A program made the position numbers and the translations under genes. DNA of 42,002 nucleotides from Pseudoxanthomonas taiwanensis (GTDB lineage Bacteria > Pseudomonadota > Gammaproteobacteria > Xanthomonadales > Xanthomonadaceae). The DNA lies in NCBI RefSeq assembly GCF_010093135.1, contig NZ_PDWK01000025.1:1-42002 (forward strand), given 5' to 3'. The notes under the pieces are model-generated. The model saw nothing but the letters and a program-made list of their open reading frames with translations. It was not told the DNA's origin and made no database searches. Shown in pieces: positions 1 to 8,651 of this stretch. How positions within the stretch are numbered: position 1 is the stretch's first letter; each line of letters opens with the position of its first letter.

Positions 1-394
1 CTGCTCGCTACATGCATACGGCACGTGATGATACGGTGCGTCTTAGCTGTGTTTTTTTGTTCAAAGCAAAAGACGGCTGACGAGAGTCTCTCGGGTGTCC
101 TGGGATCGGAGAATGAGAAAAGAGACAGTCCCTGTCCCGCCCCGCCGGCCCGGCCGTCGACGCCGTGGACTGGTGCTCCCCCCTGTAGGAGCCCGGTGCG
201 CGGCGGCCTGGCCGACGCATCCGGCGCCGGCGTTCGCCCGCCAAGCCCAGGGCGCCGCACCGGCTGCGGCACGTGCAACGCAGGCTCCGGTCCCTGACTG
301 CCCCGTCCGATCGCCGCTGGCTCCCGGCCGGATCGCCGCCGACGCGCTCCTGCGGGGGATGCCCGGGAGCGGCGGCAGGCTACAATGCGCGGCG
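1..394. other. Gene-free left edge
   Basis: No convincing gene is seen here. Roughly the first 120 bases are visibly richer in A and T than the rest of the window, with runs of T near 51-57 and A-rich stretches near 65 and 112. The remainder is GC-rich and leads to the ccmA promoter. Around 184-190 the sequence TGTAGGAGC resembles the start of the REP-like palindromes common in Xanthomonadaceae, but no clear matching arm follows, so this is not called as a repeat. Confidence 0.5.
381..386 (+). promoter_or_regulatory. Possible -10 element of the ccm operon
   Basis: TACAAT matches the sigma-70 -10 consensus at five of six positions. It ends only 8 bases before the ccmA ATG at 395, so a start about 7 bases downstream would give a transcript with almost no leader. 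No good -35 hexamer is seen at the usual distance, and the call rests on the -10 alone. Confidence 0.4.
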
Positions 395-1029
<635 letters not shown>

Positions 1030-1033
<4 letters not shown>

Positions 1034-1719
1034 GCACCCGCCCCGGCCTGCTGCGCGGCGCCCGGGCCCTGCTGCTGCGCGACCTGCGTCTGGTCTGGCG
1101 GCGCCGCGGCGACGCCCTGCAGCCGGCGCTGTTCGCGGTGCTGGTGGTGGTGATGTTCGCCCTGGCCCTGGGCGGCGAGAAGCAGGTGCTGCGCGACCAC
1201 GTCGCCCCGCACGCGATCTGGGTGGCGGTGCTGCTGGCCGGCCTGCTGTCGCTGGACAGCCTGTTCCGCGGCGATGCCGAGGACGGCTCGCTGGAGCAGT
1301 GGCTGCTGGCGCCGGTGCCGCTGGCCTGGCTGGTGGCGGTGCGCACCTTCGGCCACTGGCTGACCACCGCCGTGCCGCTGCTGGAGGCGGTGCCGGTGCT
1401 GGGCGAGTTCCTGTACCTGCCGCGCGCGCAGTTGCCGCTACTGCTGTTGACCCTGCTGCTGGGCACGCCCACGCTGAGCCTGCTGGGCGCGGTGGTGGCC
1501 GCGCTGACCGTGGGCCTGAAGCGTTCGGGCATCCTGGTGGCGCTGCTGGCCCTGCCGCTGTACGTGCCGGTGCTGGTGTTCGGCGCCGGCAGCGTGGCCG
1601 CCGCCGCACAGGGCCTGGATCCCAGCGGTTCGCTGCTGCTGATGGCGGCGATGCTGGTGGCTTCGGCGGTGCTGGCGCCGCGGGCCGCGGCGGCGGCGAT
1701 CCGGATCGCGCGGGGGTGA
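1030..1719 (+). CDS. ccmB: CcmB, heme-exporter membrane subunit
   Basis: Membrane subunit of the CcmABCD ABC-type complex. The 229-residue product has about six hydrophobic segments, beginning near residue 37, and the family pattern of a charged N-terminus ([16 protein letters not shown]) followed by a long apolar helix. The length is usual for the family. It starts inside the ccmA stop codon, which implies translational coupling. The next gene, ccmC, begins 253 bases later. This is the only sizeable gap in the operon, and it may hold an internal promoter. Confidence 0.93.
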
Positions 1720-1753
1720 GACTCAGGTTCCGGAGCGCGCCCCCGCCTGCGCC

Positions 1754-1795
1754 TTGCGCTGGATCAAGGGCCGCCGCGGCGCGTGCGGCGACAAT
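1754..1795 (+). promoter_or_regulatory. Possible FNR/ANR-type site and -10 before ccmC
   Basis: TTGCGCTGGATCAA at 1754-1767 matches the FNR-family pattern TTGAT-N4-ATCAA at eight of ten defined bases. GACAAT at 1790-1795 could be a -10. If transcription begins about seven bases after it, the centre of the site lies near -41.5, the class II activator position. It sits in the 253-nt gap between ccmB and ccmC. The protein that would bind is not known from this window. Confidence 0.3.
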
Positions 1796-1972
1796 GCAGG
1801 CTGGTGCGGTGTGGCCGCGCGGTGCGCCCACCCGGTCCACCCACGGCCTCCGCCGCCTTCGCTTGGCGCGGGGGACGGAGTCTGAAAAAATGCGCTTTTC
1901 CTGCCCGTACAGCCCGACCGGCCGGCGGCCCGCGCCCCCGACCGGCGCCTTCCAGCGAGCAATGTCCTGTCC

Positions 1973-2722
1973 ATGAACCCGGTGATCCGCTGGTTCCACC
2001 TCCTCGGCTCGCCGCCGTACTTCGACCGCTTCGCCGCGCGCTGGGCACCGTGGTGCTACCTGGCCGGCGTGCTGCTGATGGCGGTGGGCACGTGGCAGGC
2101 GCTGTTTGTGGTGCCGGCCGACTACCAGCAGGGCGACAGCGCCCGCATCCTCTACATCCATGTGCCTTCGGCCTGGATGAGCCTGGCCGTGTACGCGCTG
2201 ATGGCCGTCTACGCGGGCGTCGCCCTGGTGTGGCGGATCAAGCTGTGCGAGATCCTGGCCATGGCGTGCGCCCCGATCGGCGCGGCCTTCACCGCCATCA
2301 CCCTGGCCACCGGTTCGATCTGGGGCAAGCCCATGTGGGGCACCTGGTGGGACTGGGACCCGCGCCTGACCACCGAGCTGATCCTGCTGTTCCTGTACCT
2401 GGGCGTGATCGGCCTCTACCACGCCGGCGACGACCGCCGCGCCTCGGCCCGGGCCGCCGGCCTGCTGGCCATCGTCGGCGTGGCCCTGCTGCCGGTGATC
2501 CGCTACTCGGTCGAGTGGTGGGACTCGCTGCACCAGGGCCAGACCGTGCGCGTGTTCGGCCAGTCCAGCCTGGACCCGAGCATGGCCGCGCCGCTGTGGT
2601 GGATGGTGGTCGGCACCAAGTTCTGGTTCGCCGGCTCCCTGCTGGCCCGTGCCCGCGCCGACAACCTGCGCCGCGAGGCCGGGCGCGACTGGGTGCGCAA
2701 GCTCGCCGAGGAAAGTGCATGA
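1973..2722 (+). CDS. ccmC: CcmC, heme-handling membrane protein
   Basis: Presents heme to the chaperone CcmE in the periplasm. The 249-residue product has about six membrane segments and the tryptophan-rich periplasmic heme motif WGTWWDWD at residues 122-129. Two histidines, H63 (YIHVP) and H187 (DSLHQG), fit the conserved axial ligands on either side of the motif. The start ATG lies 253 bases after ccmB. It overlaps ccmD by four bases (ATGA), so ccmC and ccmD are probably translated together. Confidence 0.95.
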   Translation: MNPVIRWFHLLGSPPYFDRFAARWAPWCYLAGVLLMAVGTWQALFVVPADYQQGDSARILYIHVPSAWMSLAVYALMAVYAGVALVWRIKLCEILAMACAPIGAAFTAITLATGSIWGKPMWGTWWDWDPRLTTELILLFLYLGVIGLYHAGDDRRASARAAGLLAIVGVALLPVIRYSVEWWDSLHQGQTVRVFGQSSLDPSMAAPLWWMVVGTKFWFAGSLLARARADNLRREAGRDWVRKLAEESA

Positions 2723-2886
2723 CCTACCTGCCTTACGTGATCGGCGCCTACGCGGTGTTCGCGGTGGTGCTGCTGTGGGACTTCCTGGCGCCGCGGCTGC
2801 AGCTGCGGCGCGAACTGCGTGCCGCCCGCCTGCGCGCGGCGCGCGCGCGCAAGCCGGCCGCCACGGCCGGGGAGCTGAGCCGATGA
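2719..2886 (+). CDS. ccmD: CcmD, small heme-exporter subunit
   Basis: A 55-residue membrane protein with one N-terminal hydrophobic helix (about residues 5-22) followed by an arginine- and alanine-rich cytoplasmic tail. This is the standard CcmD layout, and it stabilises the CcmABC-CcmE complex. Identification rests on position between ccmC and ccmE, size and topology, as the sequence itself is weakly conserved. It overlaps ccmC at its start and ccmE at its end, each by four bases. Confidence 0.88.
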   Translation: MTYLPYVIGAYAVFAVVLLWDFLAPRLQLRRELRAARLRAARARKPAATAGELSR

Positions 2887-3344
2887 ACCCGGTCCGCCGC
2901 CGCCGCCTGCTGCTGGTGGCCCTGCTGGTGCTGGCCTCCGGCGCGGTGACCGCGCTGGTGGCCATGGCCCTGCAGCGCAACGTCGCCTATCTCTACACTC
3001 CGGCCGAGGTGCTGCGCGGCGAGGCCGGCGAGCGTGCCCGCTTCCGCCTGGGCGGCATGGTCGAGAAGGGCTCCTTCCGCCGCGAGGCCGGCTCGCTGGA
3101 ATCGCACTTCCGCGTCACCGACGGCGACGCGCAGCTGCCGGTGGTCTACACCGGCATCCTCCCCGACCTGTTCCGCGAGGGCCAGGCGGTGGTGGCCACC
3201 GGCCGCATGCAGGACGGCGTGTTCGTCGCCGACACCGTGCTGGCCAAGCACGACGAGACCTACATGCCCAGGGAAGTGGCCGACAAGATGGGCATCGCAC
3301 ACCGCAAGCACGACGTGCAGGTGCCGGCGGAGGACACGCCATGA
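2883..3344 (+). CDS. ccmE: CcmE, periplasmic heme chaperone
   Basis: Binds heme covalently and passes it to the CcmF/H ligase. The 153-residue product has an N-terminal membrane anchor (residues about 9-30), a beta-rich domain, and the heme-attachment motif KHDETYMP. H123 is the expected covalent heme ligand and Y127 the accompanying tyrosine. It starts within the ccmD stop. Its own stop overlaps the ATG of a tiny reading frame (3341-3397) that runs into the start of ccmF. Confidence 0.95.
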   Translation: MNPVRRRRLLLVALLVLASGAVTALVAMALQRNVAYLYTPAEVLRGEAGERARFRLGGMVEKGSFRREAGSLESHFRVTDGDAQLPVVYTGILPDLFREGQAVVATGRMQDGVFVADTVLAKHDETYMPREVADKMGIAHRKHDVQVPAEDTP

Positions 3345-3397
3345 GGCCCTTCCCGGTGGGCGGCCGGAAGCGGCGCGGGTACGGCCATGCTGCCTGA
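3341..3397 (+). other. Tiny reading frame bridging ccmE and ccmF
   Basis: An 18-codon frame starts with an ATG overlapping the ccmE stop (ATGA) and ends 11 bases into ccmF, in a different frame from both. The predicted peptide is basic and glycine-rich and resembles nothing recognised. In an operon where nearly every junction is a four-base overlap, it may serve to carry ribosomes from ccmE to ccmF, whose own start lacks a strong ribosome binding site. It could equally be chance. Confidence 0.25.
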
Positions 3398-5306
3398 ACT
3401 CGGCCAGGTCCTGCTGCTGCTGGCGATGGTGGTGGCCGCGCTGCAGGCGGTGCTGCCGCTGGCCGGCGCCGCGCGCGGCAACGCCGCGTGGATGGCGGTG
3501 GCGCGCCCGGCCGCGCACCTGCAACTGCTGCTGCTGGCCGGCGCCTTCGCCATCCTGACCCACGCCTTCGTGGTCCAGGACTTCTCGGTCCGCTACGTGG
3601 CGGCCAACTCCAACTCGCTGCTGCCGATGGTCTACCGCTACTCGGCGGTGTGGGGCTCGCACGAGGGGTCGCTGCTGCTGTGGGCGCTGGTGCTGGCACT
3701 GTGGACCTCGGCCGTGGCCCTGTTCTCGCGCTCCCTGCCGCCGCCGGTGGTGGCGCGGGTGCTGGGCGTGATGGGCGCGGTGGCGCTGGGCTTCCTCGCC
3801 TTCCTGGTGTTCACCTCCAACCCGTTCGAGCGGCTGCTGCCGGCCCCGCCGGAGGGCCGCGACCTCAACCCGCTGCTGCAGGACCCGGGCCTGATCCTGC
3901 ACCCGCCGATGCTGTACTTCGGCTACGTGGGCTTCGCCGTGCCGTTCGCCTTCGCCATCGCCGCGCTGCTGGACGGCCACATCGACGCGCGCTGGCTGCG
4001 CTGGACCCGGCCCTGGACCAACGTGGCCTGGGCGTTCCTGACCCTGGGCATCGCGCTGGGCAGCTGGTGGGCCTACTACGAGCTGGGCTGGGGCGGCTGG
4101 TGGTTCTGGGACCCGGTGGAGAACGCCAGCTTCATGCCCTGGCTGGTGGGCGCGGCGCTGATCCACTCGCAGGCGGTGACCGAGAAACGCGGCAGCTTCC
4201 CCGGCTGGACCCTGCTGCTGGCCATCGCCGCGTTCTCGCTGTCGCTGCTGGGCACCTTCCTGGTCCGCTCCGGCGTGCTGACCAGCGTGCACGCCTTCGC
4301 CTCCGATCCCTCGCGTGGCATGTTCATCCTGGCCTTCCTGGGCACGGTAGTCGGCGCCTCGCTGCTGCTGTATGCGCTGCGCGCCGGCCGCCTGGCCGAG
4401 GGCCCGGGCTTCGCCCCGGCCTCGCGCGAGACCCTGCTGCTGGTCAACAACCTGCTGCTGTCCAGCGCCTGCGCCATGGTGCTGCTGGGCACGCTGTACC
4501 CGCTGCTGGCCGATGCCCTGGAGCTGGGCAAGATCTCGGTCGGTCCACCCTACTTCGGCCTGCTGTTCTTCGTGCTGATGGTGCCGCTGGTGGTGCTGGT
4601 GCCGTTCGGCCCGCTGGCGCGCTGGCAGCGCGAGCAGCCCTCGAGGCTGGTCGCGGCGCTGGTGCCGTGGCTGGGCGTGGCCGCGGGCCTGGGCGTGCTG
4701 GCCTGGTTCCGGGCGCCGCAGGGTGCATGGAAGAGCGCGCTGGGCGTGGCCGGCGCGGCGTGGGTGGGCCTGGGCACGCTGCGCTTCGCCTGGGCGCGGC
4801 TGCGCAACAGCGGGCGCATGAACGCCGAGACCTGGGGCCTGGTGCTGGCGCACCTGGGCATCGCCGTGTTCCTGGTCGGCGCCCTGCTGGTCGAGGCGCA
4901 GAACGTGCAGCGCGAGGTGGCGCTGGCACCGGGCCAGCGCCTGGAGCTGGACCGCTACACCTTCGTGTTCGAGGGCGTGGAGCGCATCCCCGGCCCGAAC
5001 TACACCGCCGAGCGCGGCAGCGTCCGGCTGCTGCGCGACGGCCGCCCGCTGGCCGTGCTGCATCCTGAGAAGCGCGCCTACGCCAGCGGCGGCCAGGTGA
5101 TGACCGAGGCGGCGATCCGCCCCGGCCTGGCCGGCGACGTGTACGTGGCCCTGGGCGAGCCGCTGGGCAACGGCAGCTGGGCGGTGCGCGTGCACGTCAA
5201 GCCCTTCGTGCGCTGGATCTGGACCGGCGCCCTGCTGATGGCCCTGGGCGGCCTGGGCGCCGCCGCCGACCGCCGCTTCCGCCGACCCACGGAGAAAGCC
5301 CCATGA
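3387..5306 (+). CDS. ccmF: CcmF, cytochrome c heme lyase subunit
   Basis: Core of the heme ligation machine that joins heme to the CXXCH cysteines of apocytochrome c. The 639-residue product has many membrane segments and the tryptophan-rich motif WGGWWFWDPVENAS at about residues 235-248. It also has the conserved histidine segment LILHPPMLY (H172) on the same side. The length matches the family. The start is ATG 3387, about 40 bases after ccmE. The end overlaps the dsbE start by four bases. Confidence 0.95.
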   Translation: MLPELGQVLLLLAMVVAALQAVLPLAGAARGNAAWMAVARPAAHLQLLLLAGAFAILTHAFVVQDFSVRYVAANSNSLLPMVYRYSAVWGSHEGSLLLWALVLALWTSAVALFSRSLPPPVVARVLGVMGAVALGFLAFLVFTSNPFERLLPAPPEGRDLNPLLQDPGLILHPPMLYFGYVGFAVPFAFAIAALLDGHIDARWLRWTRPWTNVAWAFLTLGIALGSWWAYYELGWGGWWFWDPVENASFMPWLVGAALIHSQAVTEKRGSFPGWTLLLAIAAFSLSLLGTFLVRSGVLTSVHAFASDPSRGMFILAFLGTVVGASLLLYALRAGRLAEGPGFAPASRETLLLVNNLLLSSACAMVLLGTLYPLLADALELGKISVGPPYFGLLFFVLMVPLVVLVPFGPLARWQREQPSRLVAALVPWLGVAAGLGVLAWFRAPQGAWKSALGVAGAAWVGLGTLRFAWARLRNSGRMNAETWGLVLAHLGIAVFLVGALLVEAQNVQREVALAPGQRLELDRYTFVFEGVERIPGPNYTAERGSVRLLRDGRPLAVLHPEKRAYASGGQVMTEAAIRPGLAGDVYVALGEPLGNGSWAVRVHVKPFVRWIWTGALLMALGGLGAAADRRFRRPTEKAP

Positions 5307-5899
5307 CCGCTTCCCAGGAAACCCCGAAGAACGCGCCCCCGCGCCCGGGACTGCCGCCGGTGGCCATCGTCATCGGCGCGCTGTTCTTCATCGGGCTGGT
5401 CGGGCTGATGCTGTACGGCGTGCGCCGCTCCGGCGACGCCGGCCGCGACGTGCTGCCCTCGGCGCTGATCGGCAAGCCGGCGCCGGAGTTCTCGCTGCCG
5501 GTGCTGCACGATCCCGGCGTCCGCTTCGGCTCGGCCGAGCTGCGCGGCGCGCCCTACGTGCTCAACGTCTGGGGCAGCTGGTGCGCGGCCTGCCGCGAGG
5601 AACACCCGGTGCTGACCCGCTTCGCCGAGACCCGGCGCGTGCGCGTGGTCGGCTACAACTGGAAGGACGAGCCGGAGGAGGCGCTGCGCTGGCTGGAGCG
5701 GTTCGGCAACCCGTTCTTCGTCGTGGTCGCCGACCAGGAAGGCCGCACCGCGCTGGACTGGGGTGTGGCTGGCGCGCCGGAGACCTTCCTGGTGGACGGC
5801 AACGGCATCGTGCGCTGGAAGCACACCGGCCCGCTGACCGACCAGGTCGTGCGCGGCCAGCTGCTGCCCGAGCTGGAACGGGCGGAGCGGGCGCGGTGA
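5303..5899 (+). CDS. dsbE: DsbE/CcmG thiol-disulfide oxidoreductase
   Basis: Membrane-anchored periplasmic thioredoxin-like protein that keeps apocytochrome c cysteines reduced for heme attachment. The 198-residue product has an N-terminal hydrophobic anchor (about residues 19-39) and a thioredoxin fold with the active site WCAAC (C94 and C97). The family segment GxPxTFLVDxxG appears here as GAPETFLVDGNG. It overlaps ccmF by four bases at the start and the GTG start of ccmH at the end. Confidence 0.94.
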   Translation: MTASQETPKNAPPRPGLPPVAIVIGALFFIGLVGLMLYGVRRSGDAGRDVLPSALIGKPAPEFSLPVLHDPGVRFGSAELRGAPYVLNVWGSWCAACREEHPVLTRFAETRRVRVVGYNWKDEPEEALRWLERFGNPFFVVVADQEGRTALDWGVAGAPETFLVDGNGIVRWKHTGPLTDQVVRGQLLPELERAERAR

Positions 5900-6348
5900 G
5901 CCGGCCGCTGCGCTCCCTGCTGCTGGCGCTGGCCCTGGCGGCCGGCGCCGGCGTGCACGCGCAGCCGGTGGACGACCCGGCGCCGCTGCAGTTCCACGAC
6001 GCGGCCGAGGAGGCGCGCTTCCAGCACCTGGCCGGGCAGCTGCGCTGCGTGATGTGCCAGAACCAGTCGCTGGCCGACTCCAACGCGCAGATCGCCCGCG
6101 ACATGCGCCGCCAGGTGCTGGACCTGATGCGCGAGGGCCGCTCGGACGAGGAGATCAGGCGCTTCCTGGTGGACCGCTACGGCGAGTTCGTGCTGTACCG
6201 GCCGCAGGTCGGCTCGCACACCTGGCTGCTGTGGTTCGGCCCGGGCCTGGTGTTGCTGGGCGGCGCCGTGGCGGTGTGGCGGATCGTGCGCCGGCGCGCG
6301 GCCAACGCCACCGGCGGGCCGCTGGCCGACGAGGAACTGGACCCGTGA
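5896..6348 (+). CDS. ccmH: CcmH, apocytochrome thiol reductase
   Basis: Periplasmic-facing thiol protein that works with CcmG and CcmF on apocytochrome c. The 150-residue product has a signal peptide (cleavage likely after HA at residues 21-22) and the family motif LRCVMCQNQ with C51 and C54. One membrane helix follows near the C-terminus (about residues 103-124). This is the short form carrying only the CcmH/NrfF domain. The TPR part is encoded by the next gene. The start is a GTG overlapping the dsbE stop (GTGA). Confidence 0.93.
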   Translation: MSRPLRSLLLALALAAGAGVHAQPVDDPAPLQFHDAAEEARFQHLAGQLRCVMCQNQSLADSNAQIARDMRRQVLDLMREGRSDEEIRRFLVDRYGEFVLYRPQVGSHTWLLWFGPGLVLLGGAVAVWRIVRRRAANATGGPLADEELDP

Positions 6349-7358
6349 GCGACGCCACCCTGCCCTTCGTGATCGTCGCCGCCCTGCTCAGCGTGGCCGT
6401 GCTCGGCCGCGTGCTGTGGCCGGTCTGGCGCGGCCCGCGCTGGCCGCTGGGTGCCGCGGTCGCCTCGCTCTCGGTGGTGGTGCTGGGCCTGTACGTGCTG
6501 GTGGGCACGCCACAGGCGCTGCGCGCCCCGGCCGCCGCGGAGGCACCGCGGACCCTGCAGGAGGCGGTGGCGCGGCTGGAGGAGGAGCTGCAGCGCAACC
6601 CGGACGCGGCCGAGGGCTGGGCCCTGCTGGGCCGTTCGCGCGCGGCCCTGGGCGACCAGGCCGGCGCCCGCGACGCCTACGCTCGCGCGGTGGCGCTGGC
6701 GCCGGACGAGCCGGGTCTGCTGGTGGACGCGGCCGAGGCGCGCGCCCTGGCCGATCCGGAGCGGCGCTTCGACGAACAGGCGCTGGCCTGGCTGCGCCGC
6801 GCGCTGGAGCTGCAGCCCGGCCACCAGCGCGCCACCTGGTTCCTCGGCGGGGCCCAGCGCCAGGCCGGCCGGGCCGCCGAGGCCGCCGCGACCTGGGAGC
6901 CGCTGCTGGCCACGGTGGACGCGGCCACCGCGCGCAGCCTGCGCGAACAGATCGACGCCGCCCGCGCCGACGCCGGCCTGCCGCCGCTGCAGGCGGAGGC
7001 GGCCCCGGCCACCGCGCTGCGGGTGCGGCTGATGGTGCCGGCCGACCTGGCCGCACGCACCGGCGCCCGCGAAGACGCGGCGGTGTTCGTGATCGCGCGC
7101 ATCCCCGGCGGCCCGCCGATGCCGGTGGCCGTGGAGCGCCATCCGCTGCGCGGCCTGCCGGCGGAGGTGGTGCTGGATGACCGCGACAGCCCCATGCCCA
7201 CGCAGAAACTGTCGGCGCTGGGCGAGGTCGAGGTGCTGGCGCGGTTGTCGCTCGGCGGCAGCGCCGGGCGCGGCGAGGGCGACATCGAATCGCCCCCCGT
7301 GCGGGTGCGGCTGCCGGCGCAGGCACCGGTGGAGCTGCGCCTGGACGCGGCGCGCTGA
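6345..7358 (+). CDS. ccmI: CcmI, TPR apocytochrome chaperone
   Basis: Binds the C-terminus of apocytochrome c and delivers it to the heme ligase. The 337-residue product starts with two membrane helices (about residues 8-26 and 34-53). Tetratricopeptide repeats (about 75-185, including AEGWALLGRSRAALGD) and a periplasmic beta-type domain follow. The GTG start overlaps ccmH (GTGA), as at the previous junction. It is the last gene of the operon, and 76 bases separate it from metX. Homologues are also called CycH. Confidence 0.9.
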   Translation: MSDATLPFVIVAALLSVAVLGRVLWPVWRGPRWPLGAAVASLSVVVLGLYVLVGTPQALRAPAAAEAPRTLQEAVARLEEELQRNPDAAEGWALLGRSRAALGDQAGARDAYARAVALAPDEPGLLVDAAEARALADPERRFDEQALAWLRRALELQPGHQRATWFLGGAQRQAGRAAEAAATWEPLLATVDAATARSLREQIDAARADAGLPPLQAEAAPATALRVRLMVPADLAARTGAREDAAVFVIARIPGGPPMPVAVERHPLRGLPAEVVLDDRDSPMPTQKLSALGEVEVLARLSLGGSAGRGEGDIESPPVRVRLPAQAPVELRLDAAR

Positions 7359-7419
7359 GCCCGCCCCCGGCGGAACACGGCTTTCCCGCCCCGCGCTGCG
7401 GCCGGCGGCGCGATGCCGG

Positions 7420-7425
7420 TACACT
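7420..7425 (+). promoter_or_regulatory. Possible -10 element of metX
   Basis: TACACT matches four of six consensus -10 bases and ends nine bases before the ATG at 7435. As for ccmA, this would give a leaderless or nearly leaderless mRNA. The -35 region is not recognisable. Confidence 0.35.
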
Positions 7426-7434
7426 GCGGCGCCT

Positions 7435-8580
7435 ATGGCTACCGTCACGCCTGACGCCGCGCCCGGCGAGTTCATCCCGCCCGGCAGCCGCTTCCACTTC
7501 CTGCCGTCCCCGTTCCCGATGAAACGGGGCGGGCAGCTGCTGGGTGCGCGGGTGACCTACGAGACCTGGGGCCGCCTCAACGACGCCCGCGACAACGCGG
7601 TGCTGATCGTCACCGGCCTGTCGCCGGACGCCCACGCCGCCTCGCACGCCGACGACCCCACGCCCGGCTGGTGGGAGGCCATGCTCGGTCCCGGCAAGCC
7701 GATCGACACCGGCCGCTGGTTCGTGGTCTGCGTCAACTCGCTGGGCAGCTGCAAGGGCTCCACCGGCCCGGCCTCGATCGATCCGGCCACCGGCCAGCCC
7801 TACCGCCTGTCGTTCCCGGCCCTGTCGATCGAGGACATCGCCGACGCCGCCGCCGCGGTGGTGCGCGGCCTGGGCATCGAACGGCTGGCCTGCGTGATCG
7901 GCAACTCCATGGGCGGCATGACCGCGCTGGCGCTGCTGCTGCGCCACCCGGGCATCGCCCGCGCCCACATCAACATCTCCGGCAGCGCGCGCGCCCTGCC
8001 GTTCTCCATCGCGGTGCGCTCGCTGCAGCGCGAGGCCATCCGCCTGGACCCGAACTGGAACGAGGGGCACTACGACGCCGGGCGCTATCCCGAATCGGGC
8101 ATGCGCATCGCCCGCAAGCTGGGCGTGATCACCTACCGCTCGGCGCTGGAGTGGGACGGCCGCTTCGGCCGCGTGCGCCTGGACTCGGACCGCGCCGACA
8201 ACGAGCCCTTCGGCCTGGAGTTCGAGGTGGAAAGCTACCTGGAAGGCCACGCGCGCCGCTTCGTGCGCCGCTTCGACCCCAACTGCTACCTGTACCTGAG
8301 CCGCTCGATGGACTGGTTCGACCTGGCCGAATACGCCGACGGCGACGTGCTGGCCGGGCTGGCGAAGATCCGGGTCGAGCGCGCCCTGGCCATCGGCGCC
8401 AACACCGACATCCTGTTCCCGGTGCAGCAGCAGGAGGAGATCGCCGAGGGCCTGGCCCGCGGCGGCGCGCAGGCGCGCTTCCTGGGCCTGGACTCGCCCC
8501 AGGGCCACGACGCCTTCCTGGTCGACTTCGGCCGCTTCGGCCCGGCGGTGCGCGGCTTCCTGGACGAGCTGGCCGGGTAA
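7435..8580 (+). CDS. metX: MetX-family O-acyltransferase (alpha/beta hydrolase)
   Basis: Acyltransferase of the homoserine O-acetyl/succinyltransferase family, placed in methionine or cysteine synthesis. The 381-residue product has the nucleophile elbow GNSMGG (S158), aspartate D325 in GANTDILFP and histidine H358 in QGHDAF, a complete catalytic triad. The MetX segment NSLGSCKGSTGP is present. In Xanthomonadaceae some members of this family are reported to succinylate L-serine rather than acylate homoserine, and sequence reading alone does not settle the substrate. No metB or other sulfur-assimilation gene is adjacent. The following gene is a cysteine dioxygenase. Confidence 0.88.
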   Translation: MATVTPDAAPGEFIPPGSRFHFLPSPFPMKRGGQLLGARVTYETWGRLNDARDNAVLIVTGLSPDAHAASHADDPTPGWWEAMLGPGKPIDTGRWFVVCVNSLGSCKGSTGPASIDPATGQPYRLSFPALSIEDIADAAAAVVRGLGIERLACVIGNSMGGMTALALLLRHPGIARAHINISGSARALPFSIAVRSLQREAIRLDPNWNEGHYDAGRYPESGMRIARKLGVITYRSALEWDGRFGRVRLDSDRADNEPFGLEFEVESYLEGHARRFVRRFDPNCYLYLSRSMDWFDLAEYADGDVLAGLAKIRVERALAIGANTDILFPVQQQEEIAEGLARGGAQARFLGLDSPQGHDAFLVDFGRFGPAVRGFLDELAG

Positions 8581-8601
8581 ACGTTTCCACCGAAACGTTT
8601 A
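8578..8601. promoter_or_regulatory. Double AAACGTTT palindrome, candidate operator
   Basis: Two copies of the self-complementary octamer AAACGTTT lie at 8579-8586 and 8593-8600, with centres 14 bases apart. With the flanking bases they form a perfect 9-bp inverted repeat (arms 8578-8586 and 8593-8601, spacer of six). The octamer with central CG is the core of many LacI/PurR-type operators. It begins at the metX stop codon and lies about 50 bases before the cysteine dioxygenase start. There is no T tract, so a terminator is less likely. Confidence 0.45.
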
Positions 8602-8651
8602 TCTAACATCCGTCCCGGTACCCTGCCGACCCGTCCCAACGGAGCCTGGGC

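Noticed and set aside
178-230. A REP element starting TGTAGGAGC
   Set aside because: Only the opening bases resemble known Xanthomonadaceae REP sequences, and no palindromic partner arm was found.
8578-8601. Rho-independent terminator of metX
   Set aside because: The stem is AT-rich for this genome and is not followed by T bases, while the two identical octamers fit an operator better.
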